A program made the position numbers and the translations under genes. Positions 43,182 through 50,491 of a DNA stretch of 64,000 nucleotides are shown in pieces. The first letter of the stretch is position 1; every line of letters starts with the position of its first letter. Below the pieces are notes generated by a model that did not search any database, was not told the origin of the DNA, and saw only the letters and a program-made list of their open reading frames with translations. Source of the stretch: Pseudoxanthomonas sp. J31 (GTDB lineage Bacteria > Pseudomonadota > Gammaproteobacteria > Xanthomonadales > Xanthomonadaceae); the NCBI RefSeq assembly GCF_000510725.1, contig NZ_AZNZ01000007.1, positions 1-64,000 on the forward strand, given 5' to 3'.

Positions 43182-44255
43182 TCAGCCCTGCCGCGCCGCC
43201 AGCCAGCGCTGGATCGCCGCCGGCACCTCGCGCTGGGCACGGCTGGAGACGTACAGGCCGATGTGCCCGCCGCGGAAGCCCAGCTCGGTGTAGTCGTCGG
43301 TGCCGACCAGGCCGCCCAGCGCGCGCGAGGCCGAGGGCGGCACCAGGTGGTCCTGCTCGGCGTAGATGTTCAGCACCGGCATGTCGACGAAGCCCAGGTC
43401 CACCGGCTGCCCGCCGATGCGCGCGTTGCGGTTGATGAAGGCATTGCCCTGGTAGAACTGCTTGATGAACTCGCGGAAGGCCTCGCCGGCCTGGTCGGGC
43501 GAGTCGAAGATCCACTTCTCCATGCGCAGGAAGTCCTCGACCGCCTTCGGATCCTCCAGCGCGTCCACCAGGCCCACGTACTTCTGCAGGTTCAGGCGGA
43601 ACGGCTTGAGCATCAGGTAGCTGGCGTTCATCAGGTCGGCGGGGATGTTGCCCAGCGCGTCCACGAACAGGTCCACGTCCAGCCCGCGCACCCAGCCGGA
43701 GAGCATGTTGTCCGGGGTCTGGAAATCCACCGGGGTGACCATGGTGACCAGGTTGCGCACCTTCTCCGGGTGCAGCGCCGCGTAGCACAGCGAGAACGCG
43801 CCACCCTGGCACACGCCCAACAGGTTGACCGGGCCGCCGATGGCTTCGACCAGGTGGTCCACCGCACCGTCGATGAAGCGGTTGATGTAGTCGTCGAGGG
43901 TGAGGTAGCGGTCGGAGCGGTCCGGGTAGCCCCAGTCCAGCACGTACACGTCCAGGCCCAGCTCCAGCAGCCCGCGCACCAGCGAGCGGTCGGCCTGCAG
44001 GTCGACCATGTACGGGCGGTTGACCAGGGCGTAGACGATCAGCAGCGCCGGCCCGCTGGGCTCGCGCTCGCCGACGAAGCGGTAGAGCACGGTCTTGCCG
44101 TCGCGCCAGACCTCCTCGCGCCGGGTGGCCCCGTAGTCCACTTCGCCCACCCGTGCCAGCACCTGCAGGCCTTGGGCCAGCCGGCGCTGGAACTGCATGG
44201 CTTCCTGCGCCAGCGCCAGCGGGTCGAACCGGAAGGGACCACCCTGCCCGCTCAT
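43182..44255 (-). CDS. phaC: Class III poly(3-hydroxyalkanoate) synthase subunit PhaC
   Basis: 357 aa. It polymerises 3-hydroxybutyryl-CoA at granule surfaces. The catalytic triad falls at Cys149 (LLGVCQGGAF), Asp302 (AEQDHLVPP) and His331 (RGGHIGLY), the same numbering as the well-studied Allochromatium vinosum enzyme. The short length and the adjacent phaE mark class III. It follows phaE with an ATGA overlap. Confidence 0.96.
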   Translation of the reverse strand: MSGQGGPFRFDPLALAQEAMQFQRRLAQGLQVLARVGEVDYGATRREEVWRDGKTVLYRFVGEREPSGPALLIVYALVNRPYMVDLQADRSLVRGLLELGLDVYVLDWGYPDRSDRYLTLDDYINRFIDGAVDHLVEAIGGPVNLLGVCQGGAFSLCYAALHPEKVRNLVTMVTPVDFQTPDNMLSGWVRGLDVDLFVDALGNIPADLMNASYLMLKPFRLNLQKYVGLVDALEDPKAVEDFLRMEKWIFDSPDQAGEAFREFIKQFYQGNAFINRNARIGGQPVDLGFVDMPVLNIYAEQDHLVPPSASRALGGLVGTDDYTELGFRGGHIGLYVSSRAQREVPAAIQRWLAARQG

Positions 44256-45589
44256 CCGCCACGGCCTCCGCGGCTACCTCCCGCCTTGCCGGTGGCGAGG
44301 TTGCGGTTGACCCAGTCCTTGATCGAGACCACCTGCGCGCCGCCGGCCGGCTGCGCCTTGCGCGCGCGTGCCTGGGCCGGCCGGGGCGACGCGGCCGCGG
44401 GGGCCGGCGTCCGTGTCGCGGCGGCCTTGCGTGCGGCCGGTTTCTTCGGCGTCGCGACAGCCTTCTTCGCCGCGGCTTTCTTTGCCACGGCCGGCTTCGC
44501 CCTGGCGGAGGCTTTGGCCTTGGGCGCTGCAGCGGACCTGGCGGCAACAGCCTTCTTCGCCGCCGCCGGCCTGGCGGAGCGGGTTGCCTTGGCGGAGGCC
44601 TTGGCGGCTGCCTTGGGGGGCTGCGCGCTGCGCGCCCTGGCGTCGCCCCCGGCTTTGGCGCCGGTGGCTGTGGCCTTGCGCGCGGCTGGCCTGCCCGCGC
44701 CTGCCGGCGCCGCGGCGGCCTTTTCCTTGCGCGGCGCACGCGGCGTGGCGCCGGGCACCGCAGCGGCGTTGCGCGCCAGTCCCGCGGCGCGGCGCAGTTC
44801 GCGCACGCTGCGCTCCAGCTCGGCGACCTTGCGGTGCACCGCGTCCACCTCGCTGCGCCCGGGCAGGCCAAGCAGCGCGCCCAGGCGCTCGACTTCCTGC
44901 TGCAGGCCCTGGCGCACGCGCATCAGCGCATTGGTCAGCGCCGCGTACTGCTGCTGGTATTCCTCCGAGAGCGCAGCCTCGGCCCAGGCCTCCTCGGCGG
45001 CGTCGATCCACAGGTCGAACAGCGCCCGCGCGCTGGCCAGCTGCTGCTCGGCGTTCTCCTGCCGCTGCTCCAGCAGGCGCTCGAAGCGGGCGAAGGCGTC
45101 CTGGCCGATGCGCGACAGCAGCGCGGTGAACGCCTCGTTGCGCTCTTCCCACTCCTGCCAGGCCGCGGCCAGCGCCTGCAGGCGCTGCTGGTGCTCGCGC
45201 GCCGGGCCCAGGCCGGGACGGCCAAACCATTCGGAAGCCTGCTGCCGCAGCGGGCGCAGCACGGCCTCGACGAACGGGCGCACCTGGTCGGGCCAGCCGG
45301 CCACGGCCGCGCCCATGCCGCCGGGCAGGCCCTGGAATACGCCGGCGAAGGGACTGCCGTCCTGCCCGCCCAGCATCTGCCTCCAGGCCGCGGCGATCTC
45401 GGCGGCGCTGCCGCCGCCCTCGGCGAACTGCGCGGCCAGCTGCTGCATGCGCGCGTACCAGTCGAACGCGGCCGGCGCGGGCTCCTCCGTCGCTTCCGGC
45501 CGCAGGCCAACGCCGAGCAGTCCGCTCCAGGTATCCCAGTACTGGCGCGCCAGCGAATCGAGGTCGCCGGGCGAAGATGCGTTGGCCAT
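44252..45589 (-). CDS. phaE: Class III PHA synthase subunit PhaE with long AlgP/PhaF-like tail
   Basis: 445 aa, longer than the usual 350 or so. Residues 1-270 are the expected alpha-helical PhaE part (QYWDTWSGLLG, EYQQQYAALTNALMRVRQG, LPGRSEVDAVHRKVAELER). Residues about 272-415 are a Lys/Ala/Pro-rich histone-H1-like tail full of AAKK and PAAR units, like that of phasin PhaF and AlgP. The tail could bind DNA or granule partners. It ends with a short IKDWVNRNL segment. It is the first gene before phaC. Confidence 0.92.
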   Translation of the reverse strand: MANASSPGDLDSLARQYWDTWSGLLGVGLRPEATEEPAPAAFDWYARMQQLAAQFAEGGGSAAEIAAAWRQMLGGQDGSPFAGVFQGLPGGMGAAVAGWPDQVRPFVEAVLRPLRQQASEWFGRPGLGPAREHQQRLQALAAAWQEWEERNEAFTALLSRIGQDAFARFERLLEQRQENAEQQLASARALFDLWIDAAEEAWAEAALSEEYQQQYAALTNALMRVRQGLQQEVERLGALLGLPGRSEVDAVHRKVAELERSVRELRRAAGLARNAAAVPGATPRAPRKEKAAAAPAGAGRPAARKATATGAKAGGDARARSAQPPKAAAKASAKATRSARPAAAKKAVAARSAAAPKAKASARAKPAVAKKAAAKKAVATPKKPAARKAAATRTPAPAAASPRPAQARARKAQPAGGAQVVSIKDWVNRNLATGKAGGSRGGRGG

Positions 45590-45640
45590 GAGCCTCTCCG
45601 GTGTCGCCGCCGATTCTAGCAGCGGCGGCGCGCGCGGCCC

Positions 45641-46255
45641 TTACGGCTTGGGAATATGGATGGTCTTGCTGATCATGAGCGAGCCGGACAGGGCGAACAG
45701 CAGCACCAGCGGGTGCAGCTGCCACGGCCCCAGCTGCCACTGGCCCCACCACAGGTCGGCGCCGATCCGGCCCTGCCAGGCGGCCACCGCCAGCACCACC
45801 ACCAGCACCAGGCTGGTCGGGATCGGCGTGCCCTCGAAGTACTTCACCTTGCCCTCCTCGCCGGCCAGCTGCTCGGCGGTGACGTTGTAGCGCGCCAGGC
45901 GGCTGACGCCGCAGCCGACGAAGTACGACAGCACCAGCCAGTCCCAGCCGCCCTGCATGCCGCAGGCGTAGGCCAGCGCCGCCGGGGCCAGGCCGAAGGA
46001 GATCACGTCGGCCAGCGAGTCAAGCTCCCGGCCCAGGGTCGAGGACGACTTGCGCCAGCGCGCCACGCGCCCGTCCAGGGCATCGAAGATGAAGGCCGCG
46101 GGGATCAGCGCCATGCCGGCCAGCAGGTCGCCCACCCGGCCGTCCTGGAGGAAGCGCATCGCCGCGAACACCGCGCCGGTACCGCAGAAGGCGTTGGCCA
46201 GGGTGAACCAGTCGGCGAGCTGGAAGTCGCGCAGCATCGAGAAGTGGCGGGACAT
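45641..46255 (-). CDS. pssA: CDP-diacylglycerol-serine O-phosphatidyltransferase
   Basis: 204 aa, multi-spanning inner-membrane enzyme of the CDP-alcohol phosphatidyltransferase family, committing CDP-DAG to phosphatidylethanolamine synthesis. The eight-residue signature is complete: D58, D61, G62, A65, R66, G75, D79, D83. Start at MSRHFSMLRDFQLADWF. Divergent from the 3-hydroxybutyrate dehydrogenase gene. Confidence 0.92.
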   Translation of the reverse strand: MSRHFSMLRDFQLADWFTLANAFCGTGAVFAAMRFLQDGRVGDLLAGMALIPAAFIFDALDGRVARWRKSSSTLGRELDSLADVISFGLAPAALAYACGMQGGWDWLVLSYFVGCGVSRLARYNVTAEQLAGEEGKVKYFEGTPIPTSLVLVVVLAVAAWQGRIGADLWWGQWQLGPWQLHPLVLLFALSGSLMISKTIHIPKP

Positions 46256-46375
46256 GCGTAAGGCCTGCGTGGGAGGCGCACAGGATACGCCCGCGGCGGT
46301 CGAAGCCGGGTGCGCGGCGGGGCTTCCGCCGCCGCGGGCGCTTGCTAAAGTCGTGGCGAGCCACCGGAGACGCCC

Positions 46376-47134
46376 ATGCGCAACATCCTCATCACCGGCG
46401 CGGCCAGCGGCATCGGCGCCGGCATCGCCCGCGAGCTGGCGGCCGCGGGCCACCACCTGGTCGTCAGCGACCTGTCGGCCGAGGCGGCCGCCGTGGTCGC
46501 CGCGGAGATCCGCGCCGCCGGCGGTTCGGCCGAGGCGGTGGCGCTGGATGTGACCTCCGACGCCAGCGTGGCCCAGGCCCTGGCCTCGATCTCCTGCCCG
46601 GTGGAGGTGCTGGTCAACAACGCCGGGCTGCAGCACGTCGCGCCGCTGGAAGAGTTCCCGCCGGAGAAGTGGGACTTCCTGGTGCAGGTGATGCTGGTCG
46701 GCGTGGCCCGCCTGACCCGCGCGGTGCTGCCGGGCATGCGCGAGCGCGGCTACGGCCGCATCGTCAACATCGGCAGCATCCACGCCCTGGTCGCCAGCCC
46801 GTTCAAGAGCGCCTACGTGGCGGCCAAGCACGGCCTGGTCGGCTTCTCCAAGGTCATCGCCCTGGAGACCGCGGACACCGACATCACCATCAACACCATC
46901 TGCCCCAGCTATGTGAAGACCCCGCTGGTGGACAGCCAGATCGCGGCGCAGGCGCGCACCCGCGGCATCTCCGAGGAGGAGGTGGTGTCGCAGGTGATGC
47001 TCAAGCCCATGCCCAAGGGCGTGTTCATCGGCATGGACGAACTGGCCGGCACCACCGCGTTCCTGATCTCGCCGGCCGCGCGCAACATCACGGGCCAGTG
47101 CCTGGTGCTGGACGGCGGCTGGACCGCGCAGTAG
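46376..47134 (+). CDS. bdhA: 3-Hydroxybutyrate dehydrogenase
   Basis: 252 aa short-chain dehydrogenase. NAD-binding TGAASGIGAGIA (about 7-18), NNAGLQHVAP, and the catalytic Ser-Tyr-Lys (NIGSIH, YVAAKHG) are present; ICPSYVKTPLVDSQI is typical of the D-3-hydroxybutyrate enzymes. It oxidises 3-hydroxybutyrate from PHB breakdown to acetoacetate, which fits the phaE-phaC genes nearby. CCGGAG precedes the ATG. Confidence 0.92.
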   Translation: MRNILITGAASGIGAGIARELAAAGHHLVVSDLSAEAAAVVAAEIRAAGGSAEAVALDVTSDASVAQALASISCPVEVLVNNAGLQHVAPLEEFPPEKWDFLVQVMLVGVARLTRAVLPGMRERGYGRIVNIGSIHALVASPFKSAYVAAKHGLVGFSKVIALETADTDITINTICPSYVKTPLVDSQIAAQARTRGISEEEVVSQVMLKPMPKGVFIGMDELAGTTAFLISPAARNITGQCLVLDGGWTAQ

Positions 47135-47162
47135 CCGCGCGCCGTCGCCCGTGAACCCGCCC

Positions 47163-47192
47163 TGCCCGCGCACCGTTTACGCTGCGCGGGCA
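47163..47192. other. Strong hairpin after bdhA
   Basis: Perfect 10-bp arms TGCCCGCGCA/TGCGCGGGCA around a 10-nt loop, 28 nt after the bdhA stop. No T run follows, so it may be a terminator of low efficiency or a 3' stability element. Confidence 0.6.
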
Positions 47193-47375
47193 CGCAACCA
47201 TGCGCGCCTGGCCGCACGCACCCCACCACGCCACATCGGTAAACCCGCCGCGCCTGCGCGCTTTACCGCGCGCCGCACGGATGCAGCGGTTGCCGCGCGT
47301 GATCGAACACATGCCCACCCACCGCCTGGCGATCCGTGGAACACCGGAACCATCGATCCGCACACCGCGGGACAG

Positions 47376-47604
47376 TGGCGAATTTTTCGCCAGGGATCTT
47401 GACGAGTCCGTCACACAAGGCGTCGCGGTGGTTATCCACATACTTGTCCGCGAACCATCCACAGGCGGTGTGGAAAACCGCGTCCCCGACCCCGCGGGGG
47501 CTGGCGAAAATTTCGCCACCCATCTTGACATGCTTGTGCCGCAAGCGCGCGGCGCGCTTATCCACACGCTTTTCCCGCTGCTTTCCACATCCGGTGTGGA
47601 AAAC
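47376..47604. repeat. Duplicated 126-bp noncoding unit with DnaA-box-like sites and palindromes
   Basis: Two units start at 47376 and 47502, exactly 126 bp apart. Each holds, at the same offsets, a 17-bp palindrome (TGGCGAA, 3 nt, TTCGCCA), ATCTTGAC (+20), TTATCCACA (+56), TCCACA (+82), and GGTGTGGAAAAC (+91). TTATCCACA and the reverse complement of TGTGGAAAA both fit the DnaA box consensus TTWTNCACA, giving four consensus sites plus two partial ones. Sequence between the motifs has diverged. No replication gene is nearby. Confidence 0.85.
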
Positions 47605-47624
47605 GGCGCGGGGCGTGGAACATC

Positions 47625-48113
47625 TCACATGCGCGACCAGTTCCAGGACTGCATGCGCCCGTCGCGGTACGGCATCACCCCGTGGAATGGCCGCGGGTCG
47701 CCGTCGAACACCAGCGGCAGGAAGTTGCGGTCGCCTTCCCACATCGGCAGCTCGTCCAGGCGTTCGATTTCCACCCACTCCAGCGTGCCCTCGGGATTGG
47801 ACTGCAGTGGCGTGCCGGTCCAGCCGTCGATCACGAACACGAAGCCCAGCCAGTCCTCGCCGTGCTTGCCGAAGCCCGGCCAGCTGATGGTCCCGCGCAG
47901 CTGCATCGAGGTGCACTCGATGCCGGCCTCCTCGCGGATCTCGCGGCGCATGCCGGCAAGCACGTCCTCGTCGCGCTCGATCTTGCCGCCCAGGCCGTTG
48001 TACTTGCCCAGCTGGTGGTCGTCCGGGCGCGCGTTGCGGTGGATCATCAGGACCTTCGAGCGGTCCGGCGAAAGCACGTAGCCGAGCGTGGCCACGATCG
48101 GGGTGTACGGCAT
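47625..48113 (-). CDS. NUDIX hydrolase (8-oxo-dGTP diphosphatase-like)
   Basis: 162 aa. The full Nudix box is present: G43, E49, R57, E58, E61, E62, G64 in GKIERDEDVLAGMRREIREE, the Mg2+/pyrophosphate site. The N-terminal PYTPIVATLGYVLSPDRSKVLMIHR is like YvcI/MutT-type proteins that sanitise nucleotides, but the substrate is not certain. A TAGAAT lies at 48141-48146 (minus), a possible -10 for this gene. It ends just before the repeat region. Confidence 0.85.
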   Translation of the reverse strand: MPYTPIVATLGYVLSPDRSKVLMIHRNARPDDHQLGKYNGLGGKIERDEDVLAGMRREIREEAGIECTSMQLRGTISWPGFGKHGEDWLGFVFVIDGWTGTPLQSNPEGTLEWVEIERLDELPMWEGDRNFLPLVFDGDPRPFHGVMPYRDGRMQSWNWSRM

Positions 48114-48180
48114 GCAGTTCGGCCCCTGGCGGAAAGCGGCATTCTAGCCAGCGGCCCGCGCCGGGCCGCCGGCCGTCGTG

Positions 48181-49470
48181 TCAGCGCAGCAGGTGCGCGC
48201 GCAGGGCCTCGTACTCCGGCGGCACCGGCTCGGCCTGGGCCGGGCGCGCCAGCAGCTCGGCCAGGGCCGGCGGCACCTCCACCGGATGCCCGACCAGCGG
48301 CTCGACCACCGATTCGAACTTGGCCGGGTGCGCGGTGGCGGCAACCGCCCAGTCGCCATCGGTGCCGTCGGCGCGCAGCTCCTGCAGCACGTGCACCGCG
48401 GTGGCGGTATGCGGGCAGAACACCTCGCCGTGCTTCTGGCTGCGGGCCTGGATGGTGGCGCGGATGGTGTCGTCGCCGACCGAGATCGCGGTGAAGCCCT
48501 CGCGCAGCGCGGCCTCGTCGCCGCCGTAAAGCCACAGCAGGCGCTCGAAGTTGCTGGGCGCGCCCACGTCCATGGCGTTGGCGAGGGTGGCCACGCTGGG
48601 CCGCGGGCTGTAGGCGTCGCCGGCGAAGAACTCCGGCAGGACCCGGTTGGCATTGGTCGCCAGCACGATCCGCCCCAGCGGCGCGCCCAGCGCGCGCGCC
48701 AGGATCCCGGCCAGGGCGTTGCCGAGGTTGCCGGTGGGCACCACGAAGTTGAGCTCGCGCCCGGTCGCCGCGTGGTGGCTGAGCGATGCGTGCGCGTAGT
48801 AGCTCATCTGCGGCAGCAGCCGGCCCAGGCTGATGCTGTTGGCCGAACTCAGCGGCACCTGCGCCTGCAGTTCGGCGTCATTGAGTGCGCGCTTGACCAG
48901 GGCCTGGCAGTCGTCGAACGAACCGGCCACCCGCAGCGCCGAGACGTTGCCGCCGAAGCAGCCGAGCTGGTGCGCCTGGCGCGGCGAGACCCGGCCGTCC
49001 GGGTACAGCACCACCACGCGCAGGCCCGGCTGGCCATGGAACGCGGCGGCCACCGCGGCGCCGGTGTCGCCGGAGGTGGCCACCAGGATGGTCAGCGGAC
49101 GGTCCGCGCCGCGGCGGATGCGCGCCAGGCAGGCGGCGAGGAAGCGTGCGCCGACGTCCTTGAACGCGGCGGTGGGGCCATGGAACAGCTCCAGGACGTG
49201 GTCGCCCGGGGTGGCCAGCGGCACCAGCGGCACCGGGAAATCGAGCGCCTCGGCGCAGATCGCCGCCAGCTCCGGCTCCAGCGCGTCGCCGGCGAAAAAC
49301 GGCGCCAGCAGCGCGGTGGTGGTCTCGGCCAGGCTGGCGCCGGGGCGCAGCTGGCGCGGCGCCGGCAGCGCCTGCGGCACGTACAGGCCGCCGTCGGGCG
49401 CGAGGCCGGCGGCAATGGCCTGGCTGAGGTTGACGGCGGGAGCGGCGTTGCGGGTGGAAACGAAGTTCAT
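48181..49470 (-). CDS. thrC: Threonine synthase
   Basis: 429 aa, PLP-dependent fold type II. It converts O-phosphohomoserine to threonine. The cofactor Lys is in HGPTAAFKDVGARF (about 100-113), and the phosphate loop is GNLGNALAG. N-terminal MNFVSTRNAAPAVNLSQAI is standard. Another ATG lies one codon upstream (49473). Last of the thrABC set, 85 nt after thrB with a hairpin between. Confidence 0.95.
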   Translation of the reverse strand: MNFVSTRNAAPAVNLSQAIAAGLAPDGGLYVPQALPAPRQLRPGASLAETTTALLAPFFAGDALEPELAAICAEALDFPVPLVPLATPGDHVLELFHGPTAAFKDVGARFLAACLARIRRGADRPLTILVATSGDTGAAVAAAFHGQPGLRVVVLYPDGRVSPRQAHQLGCFGGNVSALRVAGSFDDCQALVKRALNDAELQAQVPLSSANSISLGRLLPQMSYYAHASLSHHAATGRELNFVVPTGNLGNALAGILARALGAPLGRIVLATNANRVLPEFFAGDAYSPRPSVATLANAMDVGAPSNFERLLWLYGGDEAALREGFTAISVGDDTIRATIQARSQKHGEVFCPHTATAVHVLQELRADGTDGDWAVAATAHPAKFESVVEPLVGHPVEVPPALAELLARPAQAEPVPPEYEALRAHLLR

Positions 49471-49526
49471 CATGGATCCGTCGGGGCCTGGGGCGACCGC
49501 GGCGCGGCCGGCGGTGGATGGGGGAC

Positions 49527-49548
49527 GCGCGGCCGGCGTCGGCCGCGC
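49527..49548. other. Hairpin in the thrB-thrC gap
   Basis: GCGCGGCCG and CGGCCGCGC 9-bp arms with a 4-nt loop, between thrB and thrC. No T run; it may tune the relative expression of thrC. Confidence 0.45.
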
Positions 49549-49555
49549 ATGGCGG

Positions 49556-50491
49556 TTACAGCAGGGTAGCGCCGGGGCTGTCCAGCGGCGCCACCCAGGC
49601 CTGGCTGTCCAGGCCGGCGGCGGCGAACGCCGCCTGCACCGCCGGGGCCGCGGCCTCGGCACTGGCGCGGCTTTCGAACCAGCCGAACACGCTGGGACCG
49701 GCGCCGGAAATGCTCGCACCCATCGCCCCGCCGTCCAGCATCGCCGCCTTGGCCGCGGCAAAGCCCGGGATCAGCGCGGCGCGGCGCGGCTCGACCAGCA
49801 CGTCGCGCAGGCCGGCGCGCACCAGCGCGGCGTCGCCGGCATGGCAGCCGGCCAGCACCAGTGCCAGGTTCGCGCTCTGCGCCACGAACTCCGGCAGCGC
49901 ATAGCTGCCGGCCAGGGCCTCGCGTGCCTTGCGCGTCTCCAGCACCGCTTCCGGGTGCACCAGCAGGCTGTGCCACGCCTCCGGCACCGGGATCCGCACC
50001 AGGCGGTCGGCGGTGGCCAGCACCAGCCCGCCCAGCAGCATCGGGCCGATGTTGTCGCCATGCCGGCCGCCGCTGGCCACCGCCTCGCCTTCCAGCGCGA
50101 ACGGGTACAGCGCGTGCCGTGTCAGCGGCCGGTCCAGCAGTGCGTTGGCGGCCACCAGCGCGCCCACGCACGAGGCGGCCGAACCGCCCATGCCCGAGCC
50201 CAGGGCGATGCCCTTGTCGATCTCGACCTCGAAGCCGAACGGCAGCTGCAGCGCCCGGCGCATCGCCTCCAGGGCGACGCCGGCGGTGTTGCGCGAGGCT
50301 TCCAGCGGCAGCGGATGGGCGGCACCGCGGATCTGGCGGATGCGCACCTGCGGCTCGGCGATCCGGCGCACGGTGACCGTGTCGCCGGCGCCGGCCAGGG
50401 CGAAGCCGAGGATGTCGAAGCCCACCGCGGCGTTGCCGGCCGAGGCCGGGGCGAAGGCCGTGGCCTGGCGCTGCATCGCGTCGCCGCTCAC
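49556..50491 (-). CDS. thrB: Homoserine kinase
   Basis: 311 aa GHMP kinase. It phosphorylates homoserine. ATP-binding [18 protein letters not shown] (about 94-111), N-terminal [18 protein letters not shown], and C-terminal [12 protein letters not shown] are typical. GTG start overlapping the thrA stop (GTGA) is preferred; an ATG five codons later is possible. Confidence 0.94.
   Translation of the reverse strand: MSGDAMQRQATAFAPASAGNAAVGFDILGFALAGAGDTVTVRRIAEPQVRIRQIRGAAHPLPLEASRNTAGVALEAMRRALQLPFGFEVEIDKGIALGSGMGGSAASCVGALVAANALLDRPLTRHALYPFALEGEAVASGGRHGDNIGPMLLGGLVLATADRLVRIPVPEAWHSLLVHPEAVLETRKAREALAGSYALPEFVAQSANLALVLAGCHAGDAALVRAGLRDVLVEPRRAALIPGFAAAKAAMLDGGAMGASISGAGPSVFGWFESRASAEAAAPAVQAAFAAAGLDSQAWVAPLDSPGATLL

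Noticed and set aside
44330-44780. Possible DNA repeat array
   Set aside because: The repetition is explained by the Lys/Ala/Pro-rich tail of PhaE.
47263-47916. Minus-strand 217-codon frame with 42-residue repeats
   Set aside because: It overlaps the NUDIX gene out of frame; conserved repeat residues use identical codons, pointing to DNA motifs rather than protein selection.
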